Shown here one piece after another: positions 11,675-23,352 of a DNA stretch of 64,000 nt. Under the pieces are notes generated by a model. It was not told the DNA's origin, made no database searches, and was given only the letters and a program-made list of their open reading frames with translations. Position numbers and translations under genes: made by a program. Position 1 is the first letter of the stretch; the number at the start of each line of letters is the position of its first letter. Source of the DNA: Gossypium raimondii (lineage: Eukaryota > Streptophyta > Magnoliopsida > Malvales > Malvaceae); NCBI RefSeq assembly GCF_025698545.1, contig NC_068566.1, forward strand, positions 44,495,192-44,559,191, in the 5' to 3' direction.

Positions 11675-14268
11675 TATTTTCTCGGGTATTTTTCAAAAAA
11701 TACATACGGGTACCACTTGACATAGTGAAGACACCAAAAAAAATTCTTTAAAAAAAAACTCATGATTGCCTAATGATTTGAGGGGAAAATGGGGTGGTAC
11801 TGCTGGTGTGTCAGGCAACACCGACAGAGACGGTTCAAAACAACTTATTTTCATAAAATATTTTTTCTCTGACCCATTTTCGTAATTAATTATTTATATA
11901 TATATATATATGTATATATTGTAAAAGAGCCCCTCACAATTAATTTTGAGCCATAATAATAAAAAAATGGAAACTAAATGTTGGACGAAATGTAAAAGAT
12001 AAAAAGATTAAATGTATAATAATTTTAAACACAACATAGAAACATGAAATATTTAATAAATAAGACATATATCACAATAATAATTGATATTTAATTTTTG
12101 AACATATTTAGTAATTTATATTTATATAAAAATTATCATTTTTAAGTGATCTGGTTTTGAGTGACAATGACACTTTAAACATTGTGTTGAGTATGAAAAT
12201 GAAGACAAGTATTTGTTATGTTATGTTATGTTATGAATGGATAATTAAATAATTAAATTTAAACATAAATTTAACTCTTTATAATATTAAATTTGTTGAA
12301 TTATTTAGAATTAGAATTAAATTAATAGAATATGTAAATGTTGAGAACTAAATGTGTAATTATGTCACTTAAAAAATACCGTATAGTTATTTTCATTAAT
12401 GATTTAATAAAGGGTGACCAAAATAGAAACCAATGATAATGTTAGTGACGAAAATGAATTTTTTTGTAGATTAATAATCAAAATAGAAATATGCTAATAG
12501 TTGGGTGAATAATTGTATAGCTTACTCTAAAATTATTTTAAAAATTCATAAAAGAACATATAAAATTGTCAGTAATTATAAAAACTTATAAAATTTCAAA
12601 GCAAGTACTAAAAGATTATAATTTTGAAATATTAAAATATATAAAAATTGATTTATCGGTTCCTCATTTTGAAAATTAAACCCGTAAAATTAAAACGAAC
12701 ACGTGACATTAGACCAACTGTTAGATAATGTGAATAGTCATCAAAATATTCCATGTTGACATATGCTAATGTTTGTAACGGTTGGATAATGAAAATTTGA
12801 TTTTATAGTATCTATTTGTACTAAAAAACTTTATCATACAATACTTAGCAAACAATTTTCAACATTTTAAGGCTCAAACTATTGTATCATACTTAAAATT
12901 GGAGATAAAATTTTTAAAAATAATAATAACAATAATAATTTATCAATAAATAGGAGAGGTCTCACAATTATCGTTTTATTTGTAGAAGATCGAGAATATT
13001 TTATTCAATATGAAAATGACCCTAACGATTTGACGATTAATTTCATTATCCAACGATTGGTATAATGTTATGTGTTCATTATTATTTTAGGTTATAATTT
13101 CTAAATTTTTATAGTTTCTTTACAATTTATTAGAGTTTATTATATTATTTATAATTTTTATGAATTTTATAATCTTTTATAAAATTTTGAATATGTTTTA
13201 TATGTTTTATTAATTTTATAATTTTTATAATTTATTAGAATTTCTATAAAATATTACAATATTTATAAGCTTTTTGAATTTTTATATTTTTATAAGTACT
13301 ATTCTAATTTGTCTATAATTTTATAATTTTATATAAATATTTAATTTTTATGATATTTTATAATTTTTATGATAAAAATATAAGATTAAATTAAAAGCTA
13401 TCTGTATCGCCATTTAATTGGTTTGTCAAATTATTTTAATGGTCAACGTAGTACTTAATTAATTTTTTTAATTAATGAAAGGGGCTCAATTGAGTGCGAA
13501 TTTAATGCAGGGCTCAATTGATTTTTTTCCGTTTTCTCATAAAGAGCCTTTTTGCACCTATAAGCCTAAAAAAAAGCTCACGTAGTCACATGGTATCCAT
13601 GCAACTAAAAAAGTAACCTCGATTTAATAAAATAATTTTAGCACTGTTAATAGCTTGACTTGAAATTTAAAATCTAAAAAGTAGATGAAATAAATTCATA
13701 GAAATAATAGTAAAATGTCCAAAAGAGTGGAGGGACTTTTACATATTTTAACCAACTATTGATGCCATACATGATAGCCCCACGTATTTGGTGGTAGTTA
13801 GTGGACGAGTCTGTAAAATTTATGAAGACATGCAAAGTAAAACCAGGACGCAACAGTAGCTATTCATTCATTTACCCTCTAATGTTTATGGATGAAGAAT
13901 GATCTCTCATCTCATCCTCACCAACCAATTATTTCATTCACGTCTAATGCATGAAAATAGTTTTAGAGATGTTTTAGTTAGGTAAAATAGTACTTCATGT
14001 TCTTAACTTTTTGCTTAAAATATGGAATAATCCAATTTAATTTCGTCAGTTTTGTACAATCCTCTTAGGTAGAAGGAATTTATGTCTGAAACAATGTAAT
14101 TGCCTTATACATTGTAAGTGGATAAGAACAACCCTCATATTCTTCTAACTCAATATTGCTCTTTCCACTACAATAATTTATTAACACATATATGCAATAC
14201 GATAAAACACAACATTATCAACTTAAAATGTTAAAACAACATATGCATACATCGGTAGACAAGTTCAA
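11675..14268. other. AT-rich non-genic stretch with a weak inverted-repeat region
   Basis: A short array of 'ggtaccacttgaca'/'ggtgtgtcaggcaacacc' words at 11705-11830 resembles the motif at 3514. Between about 12530 and 13390 the two flanks are loosely inverted: 'ccaactgttagataatg' at 12715 pairs with the complement of sequence near 13045. This suggests a decayed AT-rich MITE. No coding region was found. 13750-14268 is the 3' flank of the acyltransferase gene. Confidence 0.35.
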
Positions 14269-15651
14269 CTAATGGCCAGCAGCATCGTCACCATGCTTGA
14301 GAGCATCCATTTCTTCCCTGAATTTGGCAATAGCAGCTCTAGGTAGGGAAACCAACACCCTAGCTCCGCCTTTCATTGATTGGTCCAGTTTGCAAGGAGG
14401 CAATAAAAACACCAAATCCACGTACCCAAACATGTTCCACGGCAATGGTATCATGTTCACACATCCTTTCCATCCAAAATCTATGTCTTCCACTAGACCC
14501 AACCGTCTCCAGTCTGTTATCACCATGGTTGCACCACTGGCTGCTTCAAACTTCATGTTTAGTTCCCTCAGTTTCTCGTTAATGCTCATCAAGTTCCATA
14601 TATAGTCATTGTTGGTGGCAAGCTTTTTGCCCTCCTTGATTTGTTTCACAGCTTTTGTGAGCGACCCTTCATTGAGTTCCTTCCCTGTCATGGATGCATT
14701 TGCTGCGGTGAAAGCATTGCCATAGTATCCTTCAGGCAATGGTGGTTTCACAGTGCGTCTCATACCTACAGCCATGGAGAAAATTGTTTTTCCATCTGGG
14801 TTCAATTTTAATGCTCTGAACCTTGCTCTCCATATATAGGCTGATAGGACCTCAAGGCTGGTCACTGTTTCATCTTTGCTTTCTTTGATCAAATTCATTT
14901 TCAAGGTTTTTATGCTGTCGTCGGTTACATAAAAGCAATCATGGACTATGTCAGTAGATGGCAGATATGGTGATGTTGCAGACGAGGCCTTATCGAGCAT
15001 ATCTGAAGGGATTGCTTCGATAGGTTTGGCTACCAGTAAGTGCCTATCCCATACTGGTTTAACCGAGGGCTCGTTGTTACCACTTGCAAGCTCAGCCAAG
15101 GCTTGAAAGACCTGAGCTGCACCAAAGCCATCGCAAACCGAGTGTGATAAGCTCAAAGCAATGGTGAACCCTCCACATACGAACTTGGTCACCTGCATGA
15201 CTAAAGGGTGATAACCATCGTCAGATTCTGATGGGAAATCCAAGGCAAATTCTTTACCAGTTTTAACATCTATGCCGTCCAAGTAATTCAACGAAGAGAG
15301 CTTGCAATTCGCAGTTGCTACTAAGAAAGGCACCCCATCATCAGTATTGCAAGTGATTCGAAGTTTCCCATCAGTCTCCCTCTTCATCTTCCCTGCTAGT
15401 GGATAGTAATAAACCAAGAGGTTGGAGAGAGCTTCCTTGATTATTGAAGCTGGATCTTTTATCTCTTCTCCCTTAGTACAAAAATCGGCATTTGATTGGT
15501 ATACGAAAACAGTGTGGCACATGAGCTCAAGGTTAAGATCATTGTCAATGGTGGAGAGAGATAGAAGGTGTGAGGGTGTTGGTTTGGAGGGTTTAACGAA
15601 CGCTATGTCTTTTCTGTCTACTGAGAACATGATGCTACTGTGGGTTGCCAT
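14269..15651 (-). CDS. BAHD (HXXXD-type) acyltransferase
   Basis: Intronless gene for a 460-residue cytosolic enzyme of the BAHD family, which transfers acyl groups from acyl-CoA to alcohols or amines in specialised metabolism. The catalytic HXXXD motif is HSVCD at residues 170-174. The structural DFGWG motif is present as DFGWK at 391-395, so its last glycine is a lysine. Length and one-exon structure fit the family. The frame stays open upstream to 15675, but only through a TTG codon. The first ATG is at 15651 (MATHSSIM), which I chose. The sequence reads most like the taxane 10-deacetylbaccatin or spermidine hydroxycinnamoyl transferase branch (my inference). Substrate cannot be told from sequence. 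The histidine and aspartate are intact, so it should be catalytic. Confidence 0.93.
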   Translation of the reverse strand: MATHSSIMFSVDRKDIAFVKPSKPTPSHLLSLSTIDNDLNLELMCHTVFVYQSNADFCTKGEEIKDPASIIKEALSNLLVYYYPLAGKMKRETDGKLRITCNTDDGVPFLVATANCKLSSLNYLDGIDVKTGKEFALDFPSESDDGYHPLVMQVTKFVCGGFTIALSLSHSVCDGFGAAQVFQALAELASGNNEPSVKPVWDRHLLVAKPIEAIPSDMLDKASSATSPYLPSTDIVHDCFYVTDDSIKTLKMNLIKESKDETVTSLEVLSAYIWRARFRALKLNPDGKTIFSMAVGMRRTVKPPLPEGYYGNAFTAANASMTGKELNEGSLTKAVKQIKEGKKLATNNDYIWNLMSINEKLRELNMKFEAASGATMVITDWRRLGLVEDIDFGWKGCVNMIPLPWNMFGYVDLVFLLPPCKLDQSMKGGARVLVSLPRAAIAKFREEMDALKHGDDAAGH

Positions 15652-15724
15652 TGGAGATTTGGGGGAAAAATTCAAAGGTCTAAAGGTGAGGCTTAGATAG
15701 GTAATGGAAAATGGAAGTGCTCCA

Positions 15725-15732
15725 TTATATAG
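15725..15732 (-). promoter_or_regulatory. TATA box of the BAHD gene
   Basis: The minus strand reads CTATATAATGG here, about 75 bp before the ATG at 15651. That distance allows a short 5' UTR. Position and sequence are the only evidence. Confidence 0.6.
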
Positions 15733-15739
15733 AGAGTTT

Positions 15740-16583
15740 CCATATTATGGGCTTATCCATATCCAGTACCATTATTACGAGATGACTCGTAAGATGTTAG
15801 AGATTACGACGTTGGTAATGATGGGATCTCAATGATTTTTTGTAAAAAGTATACCAAGTGCACTTTGCAAAGCAGAAAAACCGCGTCAATACATGTTGAG
15901 TGGTAAGAAATTTGTTGTTTTTTTTATACATGATAACTACAAAATCAAAAGCTGCTGGAAAAAATATCATCAACCTCATGAAAATGGTAAAATATTTCAT
16001 CATTTGAAGTTTGAAGGAGTTATATGAAAATCTTGATCATTTGAACCCAGAGATGGATTCTGCTGGTCCTGCCTGCAATAGTCTTGTGTTTTGGTTCAGG
16101 CTGAGATTATTAGCCAATAGCGGCAGACCATTATTAGTGGAGCATGAGCATTGATCGGAAAGATTGGATATCCCACTATAACAGGATGTAAGTTTCTTAG
16201 AGAAACCATTAATCACCTAATTAATTGACAACTTACCTTCAGTATAATAATAATAATAATAAAACATATATCATTATGATACACTTGAACAAAACGAATC
16301 TAGACAAAACTAAAGACCCGAAACGTTATAGGTTTGTTCAATACATTCCTTCAATCAGTCGGTGCCTCAAAAAGTGAAAAAGTAGGGTAGCTTGTATAAA
16401 GCTCGACCAGCATGTTTTTTTATTGATGAATATTCACGTTCTTGCTTCTTGGTAAAAAGGGATTTTATTTCTAAATAACAAATGCTAAGAAGAAAAAAGA
16501 AGACGATGAAATGATGTAATCATGACCTCTCCTTGGTATCATACCCCTGTTTTTATACTATATACTATACACCTAGAATCGTA

Positions 16584-16631
<48 letters not shown>

Positions 16632-17264
16632 ATTTCTTCATATAAATGATGAATGAAGATAGAGCAGCTTGACTGCAACTGCAAGCTAAGCAGCACTAAA
16701 CAAAATTGTTTGCGTATCATATTTAGCTTCAGCTAAACAATGATGTGTAGAGTTGAGAATTACATTTATACAAACAGTACTGTAATATGACCATTATTGA
16801 TGAAAACCACAAGTTTTCAACTGTACTATGAATTGTCATCCAAAACGACAAAGAAAAAACCCTGAAATTTTAAGTGCTGGATCAATGTTTCAGGTAAGGC
16901 TTCTAAAATAAGCCACCCCAGGGTTGAGGCTGTATAATATTAATAATGGAGCATGTTTTCTTTTTTTATGAATGAACATTGGGTAAAAGTATTGCAAGAA
17001 AGTTGTGTACCAGGTTGGTGTCCCACTCTAAAAATTCATTGCAAGACTTGTAAGGTTGAGTGTTAAACTATTGATGCAATGTATTTTGAAACCATGGACT
17101 TAACATGGAAAAAACACCAGAACTATGATATTAGCAACTATACAGGTCCTCCAAGGTGAGGTCTTTCCAACACTGAATCCATTTGGATCTAATTATGAAC
17201 AGAGATAATAGGAAGCAAAATGATGTCCAAACAGACCACTCTAGTTGCCAAAAAAAGCCAGATT
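15740..17264. other. Intergenic DNA between the BAHD and RDM4 genes
   Basis: Promoter flank of the BAHD gene and 3' flank of the RDM4-type gene. The only distinct feature is the GA microsatellite. No further gene was recognised. Confidence 0.6.
16589..16627. repeat. (GA)n microsatellite
   Basis: Perfect GA dinucleotide run of about 19 units between the BAHD and RDM4 genes. A shorter GA run also lies in an RDM4 intron near 17716-17734. Confidence 0.95.
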
Positions 17265-20250
17265 TCATCTGTAAGACCATCTCCAATCTTCACCGTCAGT
17301 ATCATAATCGCTATTACCATGACCAAGATGATTAGAATCGCCATTGATATCATCATAGGGATCAACTTCATATAAAACTTCTTCATCATAGCCACTCACG
17401 CTCCCAACTTCTGAAGATTTGCTACTTCCTTCTCCTGATTGATCAGACGCTTTAGTCTCCTCATCCTCATCCTCTTCCTCCTCCTCCTCTTCAGATGATT
17501 CATCAGGATAATCATTTCTTGGATTATCTTCAGCTGCAAACACCAAAAAAGAACATACAAGTCATACAAGCATCCCTAGAATTTGGTGACAGAGAGTAGA
17601 CACTAAGATTACCATTTGAATCTTCACTATCATATTCTGACTCATATGGCACATCATAGAAATCCTCATCATCCACCTTTACCCTGAAACAAGATCATGC
17701 ATCAGTTTCTAAGAGAGAGAGAGAGAGAGAGAGAATGCAAGAGCAGGTTATATAATACTTACAGTGGGAATGGATTTGAAGCCATATCCTCCTCACCTAC
17801 ATCCATGTCATTCTTCACAGTGTAGTAGTCATACACATATCCATCTGCATCTGCATGTTAAATCGAAAAGGAAATAATACATCAGATGGTCATAAGAACA
17901 TAAACAAAATATCAGCCAGACTGAAGTACTAAAGAGAAAACAAATAATACTAATTCTCTAATGAAACAGCATTGCAGCGGAAAACCAGTAAAATTGGCTC
18001 CATAAAAACCATACATGAAAATTTCCTGTTATGAAAGATCAAAAAGAACGCCAAAAACAATAGCAGCTGAAAGGCCAAATATATTGCAGTCAATAATAGT
18101 TATTCATAAAACAAATTTACGATCCACAACCTTTTTCAAACATGTAAGCTCGAATATCAGATTCAATTTCAGCAGCAGCTGCAGGGATAAACTCTCTTAA
18201 TAGAGGCAAATAACTAGATAAAAGCTCGCGATCTTCCAAGGATTCCTCTCTGCAGTAAAATCAAGGCAACTTAAATCTGTTTCACAATAATTCTTTAACA
18301 TATAAGTTAATGAATTTTAAAACAAACTTACTCAATTTGCATGCTATTAGACTTTTCCTCAACCTCAACACGAAGAACATCATAGAAATGGTACATTTCA
18401 TCAACTGCCTCTTTTTTACCTCTTCTGCTCCTCCATATTTGTTCAAAACGAGCATTTTTTGCCATTTCCTAAAACAATAGACTTCATGAAACTACAGAAA
18501 CATGAAAGTAAGAGGCAAAAAAAAAAATTTCCTTTTTTCCTGTATCACAAGATAGCTGGCTGTGTTAATTACAAACTTAGGAGCCAAATAAAGCAGTAAG
18601 CTGCTTAGCTCCAGTACAAAATTGCACTTGATGCTGACAAACCACTTCAGATTCTCTAGAATTTGGATTAAAACAATAGTACGAACAGGTTTCTACCAGG
18701 AAAATTGTAAGCAAACTTGAGCAGTTTGGTTTTTCTTAGCAACACTAGTCATCAAATTTTTACTTTAGTCTCAAAAAAAGCATGCATTTAATCACTCAAG
18801 GTTATGGCATCAATCTCATAGTTTCTGAAGGCCGAGACTGTAAAACTACTCATAATATCAAATCATCCTAACCCCTTTTCTTTTAAAAAGGGTAAGCCTT
18901 TGCAACATTCTTATTAGGAAATATGAAAACAAGACATAGCCAAACCAGCAGCTTGTTCCACATTAGCATGTTACGTGGTCTAAAGCATTCCCTATACACC
19001 AGTAAATGTGCTTAATGGATATTCTATTATCTGTATAACTAATTATTTAAGATGGTAGTAATTTCAACTAATACACGATGACAGTGCAGGAATAAACAAG
19101 TGGAGTTTACAAGTAGGCATTAGCCCATGCTTTTGACACATTTCATAAATCTAGGTTTAAATAGTAAATTGAAATGTAGACAAAGCAAAAAAAATGCTAT
19201 CTGATCAACAAAATCAGAACAAAGGATGAAAGCCATAAGATGAACACTAAAGAAAAAATTCTCAAAGATCCATGGTAAACAATAACGAGGATATAGAAAG
19301 GATCATTGATTATGACTATCTTTTCAAAATTAATAAAGGCATTTTTAGAGACATTAAACTACCTCTTGCTTTTGGATGGATTTAGATAGCTGCTCTTGAC
19401 GCTGCAGACATTAAAATAAAAAAGGGGAAACATTAGGATAAATAAAAAAGAGACAAGAATCACTAGCAGATTCAAGGAGCAACGATAGTTGTGTTGCTTG
19501 AAGCGAAATAGAATGAGAGATTACATAATTGGTTTTCTGAGGGCGCCTTCCTTCCTGACTCTTTGTATTACCGTCAGTAACATCAGCAGAATTCGGCTGT
19601 CAAAGAAACCATCGTTAGAGCTATGTTTGCATGTTCTATGCAGAAGTACATGACAAGAAATTAATGAAAAATACCTTCAAAAAGCAGACTCTAACAAAAG
19701 CAAAGGATAAAAGAGAAAACAGTTACATTAACAGCATTTCAGCACCACTTACTATAAAAGATTGCACAATATCAACTGTAGCCTGAGAGCTTGTCAGTGT
19801 ATCCACATGCCGCACAAATACTTTCTTACTCTTCAACTCCTCTAATGCAAAACAACATCATTGCGTCAATTTTAGAAATTTCTAAATTATGGAGCATGCA
19901 AATTAGGAATGACCCTTGAATTTAATCAGGAAAAGAAAAACCTCTTTGGGACGATTCAGATATCGATAGTTTCTCAAAATCAGAAAAGGGGCGTTTCAAA
20001 GGTCTCTCATTGATTTCCAGCCCTGCAACAGACAACACGAGTATTCCTTAAAGTTTCAAAATTGCATTTTAATCTATAACGGAAGCAAAAGGAAACATAA
20101 AAAAGGGTAAAGAAATGAAAGAATGAAAAGAAATGACATACAGAAAGCATCAAGACGAAACTGAGAGACTTTGCGCTTAACCCTAACAATCACAGGCTTA
20201 TCGGTCGTCGATTGAGGCGGAGTTGAAGAGCTTTCGCCGTTACTTGCCAT
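17265..20250 (-). CDS. RDM4: RDM4/DMS4-like, IWR1-family RNA polymerase assembly factor
   Basis: Ten coding exons: 20250-20142, 20022-19942, 19841-19753, 19596-19525, 19401-19363, 18468-18332, 18249-18131, 17850-17763, 17683-17613 and 17533-17265. All have GT-AG borders and phases that agree, giving 357 residues. The N-terminus (PVIVRVKRKVSQFRLDAFWL) and the DGYVYDYYTV motif (residues 218-227 or so) mark the Iwr1/SLC7A6OS family. An acidic D/E-rich run covers about 279-294. Family knowledge: yeast Iwr1 imports RNA polymerase II, and Arabidopsis RDM4/DMS4 acts with Pol II, IV and V in RNA-directed DNA methylation and development. Length is near the Arabidopsis protein (about 346). No breaks were seen. 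The start is the first ATG in the exon, in good context. The gene looks intact and ordinary. Confidence 0.93.
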
Positions 20251-23200
20251 GGGTTTTGGTTGGTTGCAAAGAGGTTAGGGTTTAAGCTTCGTTGAGGAAG
20301 AATGGAGAGGGGGTTAAGGCTTTAATTAGTCCTCTTAACTTTCGTGTAAATTCTGAGGGCAATGCTTTTATATGTGATGGATATTTGAAATATATATATA
20401 TTTCAATAGAAATGTATATTCTAGAGATAGCAATAAAGTATATCTGAGGTCAATGTTGCTAAATTTATTATCTCTTTATCGAGTTCGAGTTGAGAAAGCA
20501 AATATCAATCACTCTACATCATTTGTCTAAAAAAATTTTACTCGTTTTCGTACATATTCATTTTTTAAAAGTATTGATACGAGCATTCAATAAAAAAGAG
20601 AAAGTGATCATGATTAGAGGGTCGATTCACCTATGACAAACAAAAAATCAAAATTGGATTAGGAGGTTAAAAGAGACGGAGGAAGATGAAAATAGCTAAG
20701 GAAACACTTAGGTTTTTCTTGCGGAGGAAGAAGAGGTTTATTTGTCTCTTGTGCTTTGGGTTATATATCGAAGGGCGCCCTTGTATGGTAGTGTCACGTA
20801 GCCAACAATATGGATGGTAGACCAACCTTGCCCATGTGATCAGTTAGCTGGCAGGATCATTATAGGTCAGTTATCGTCATGTGCAGTATTGTGTGATGTG
20901 GTCTTGCTCTTACTTTCTTTTTGTTGAGGTTGCACGAAATTGTTATGCCTTAGTAGTTCCCTTGGAGGGTCCACAGTGGATGGTCTCTAGAATGGGTTCA
21001 AGATGGCTCGAAAGGAATTCATAGATGGTTCTAGATGGAGGGGCATCACAAGGGGTATCTAGTGGAAGGTTGCTCATGAGTCGCATACAGTGAGGGGTCA
21101 TTACCAAGTTATCCCATGTTTCGCCGCATGTCATTATTGGAGTAGGGGTATAACAACAACAACAAAAACCCACCCCATTTGGAGTGAATCGAGTTTGGAA
21201 TTCATCAAGGGTGTTCAAATTTTGACATCCCTAAGCTTAACTTAAAAATTAGTACCAAAATATATATTTTTTAAAGTTATATTTCTTTGTCACAAGTGTT
21301 ACGTAAACAATTCTTTCATTACACATTTTACACCAAAATGCTACACCTGATAAAAGTCCAATCAATAATAAACTGCCACGTCATATAAGATTTAAAAGGT
21401 TAAATCATTATTTAGGACCTGAACCTGACAACAATTCTCACATTATGGCTTGAACTGGTTTTTGGTTCAAGTTAGTCCCTAAACTTGGTAATTATTTTCA
21501 TATTGGAGCCTAAAATAGGTAATTGTTCCTGCATTGGGGCTTAAACTTTTTTTCTTAGTTAGTCCTTGAACTTGGCAATTATTCTCATATTAGGGCTTGA
21601 ACTTGACAATTGTTCCAACATTGAGAGTTAAACTTTAGGGTTTTCAATTAAACATCAATTGCTAACTTGGACAAAAAAAAGTTCAAGCCCTAATGTGAGA
21701 ACAATTGTTAAATTCAAGGACTAAGTTTAACAAAAAAAAAGTTCAAACCCCAACGTAGGACTAGTTGCCAAGTTCATGTCCCGAAAAGTGATTTAGCCCA
21801 ACTTTAAAAAAATATTTTTTTATTGTTTGATTTTTTTTTCTTTTACATTATTTCACTATTTCTTTTCTCTTTTTTTTTTTTTTCCTTTTTTTTCTTTCTT
21901 CTTCCTTTATAATGTTTTACAATGCACACAATACTTGAAATTCGTCCTTTCAAGGTCGACATGCAAGTTGGACCAAAAATCAGCCGGGGTGCCGATCTTG
22001 AGATAAGGGTTGAACTGATTAATCAACGAATCGATACAAACCAGTTGAATCAAGCTAAAAAAATCGATTGGACCAATTTTCTATATTTTTAAATATATAT
22101 TTATTTTTATACATTTTTGATAATTTATTAATCGAATTAAATGAATTGATCAAACCATGAATTGGTGGCTTGACCGACTCGATTATCATGCTAATTCTAA
22201 AAACCTTAATAAAAACTATGAAGCCCATATTAAAGCTCGTACTTGTAGAAGAAACATAAGATGAGAGAAAGAAGAAAAAATAAATATAGAGTAAAAATTA
22301 ATATAATATATATAAAGAGAAAATAATGCTTTTTCTGTCAACAATTTTAGTTGATTATATTTTTTAAATAGATTTAATGTTTTGACTAACTATTGAAGTA
22401 AGGTAACAACTTGAGAAAAAGAAGAAGGTAACTTCAGTCTACTAAAATGAGAAAAATATGCATAATTTAGATATCAATTTGTAGGTTAAGTCTTTTAAAA
22501 AAAGATTTAACAGTTTGACTAACGATCTGTATTAATGTAGTTTAAATACCATTTGTGACCAGAAAGTAATTTAGATACCAAAATGAGAAAAAAAATGTAT
22601 AGTTTAAGTACCAACTTGAGAATTAAGCCATTATTAAAAAATAAAGCAAAATTAATATATTAAAAGAAATAAAAGTAATATGGGTGGATTTAAAAAGTAT
22701 TGAATTAATCATCCTAAAATGGAGAAGTTTAAACAAAATTATAATTGCTGATAGCCTCGAGAGCTTGCTTGAGCCCATAAACCCCCAAGGAAATGGGAAT
22801 CAGTTTAACTTTGTGTTTCTTCTGCTATTTAGAAGAGGCTAAGAGGAACCTACCAAACCTACTCTATATATTTGCACCACTCTACATCTACCTTCTCAAC
22901 TATACCAGTAAGAAATTAGGCAAATATGGGTGCTAGGCATAACTTGGTTTTTCGTATTGAACAAAAAATTATTAAGGTGAAAATGGAAAGATTGGCAAGC
23001 AAGTTCTTGACCACAATTTAGCACTCTATAACATGTATTCTAAGCCTTTTAAGTCAAAATATAGAAAAAAAAAAAATGCATTCTCCTATCTTAGCCGACC
23101 GGTGGTGAATCTTGTGCTATTTACCTCTACTTCTGTGACCTTCACATCACTTTGTTCAAAAAGTTTTCCGACTAAGCCAGAGTCTTGATTCATCTGACCC

Positions 23201-23352
23201 TGCACAGAATCAAATTCGCAAAGGCCGTTCTCATCATCTTGAATACAAGCTAGCAAGTATCAATCAAAATTGTTTAGCCTATTCCTCCTTTCCATTGATT
23301 CTAGCATAAATGACAGACAAATATCAAATAATGCTGAAAATTTCAGTGTGTT
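20251..23352. other. Intergenic DNA between the RDM4 and TruA genes
   Basis: Holds an inverted-repeat element at 21397-21800 and T-rich tracts near 21820-21905. Scattered 'aagtaccaacttgag' words at 22440-22620 resemble those in the same MITE-like families. An exon-like open stretch lies at 23125-23240 (see findings). The 91-codon minus-strand frame at 20943-21218 shows no recognised domain and no splice or motif support, so I do not call it a gene. Confidence 0.5.
21397..21800. mobile_element. MITE-like inverted-repeat element
   Basis: The left end (aggttaaatcattatttagg) is the inverted counterpart of the right end (complement of gatttagccca), and the arms match over well over 100 bp. Inside, a 'cttgaacttggcaattattc' phrase repeats several times in both orientations. 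It is non-coding. No clear target-site duplication was identified, so the superfamily is open. Confidence 0.6.

Noticed and set aside
14269-15675. Longer acyltransferase beginning eight codons upstream
   Set aside because: The codon at 15675 is TTG; the first real ATG is at 15651 and fits the family length.
14297-15700. Plus-strand open frames over the acyltransferase
   Set aside because: They are antisense shadows of the minus-strand coding frame with no family features.
17189-17395. Hydrophobic minus-strand frame in the RDM4 last exon
   Set aside because: It is the out-of-frame reading of the acidic RDM4 exon; the real frame gives the IWR1 family protein.
20943-21218. 91-codon minus-strand gene
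   Set aside because: No recognised domain, no splice or promoter support, and low-complexity neighbours.
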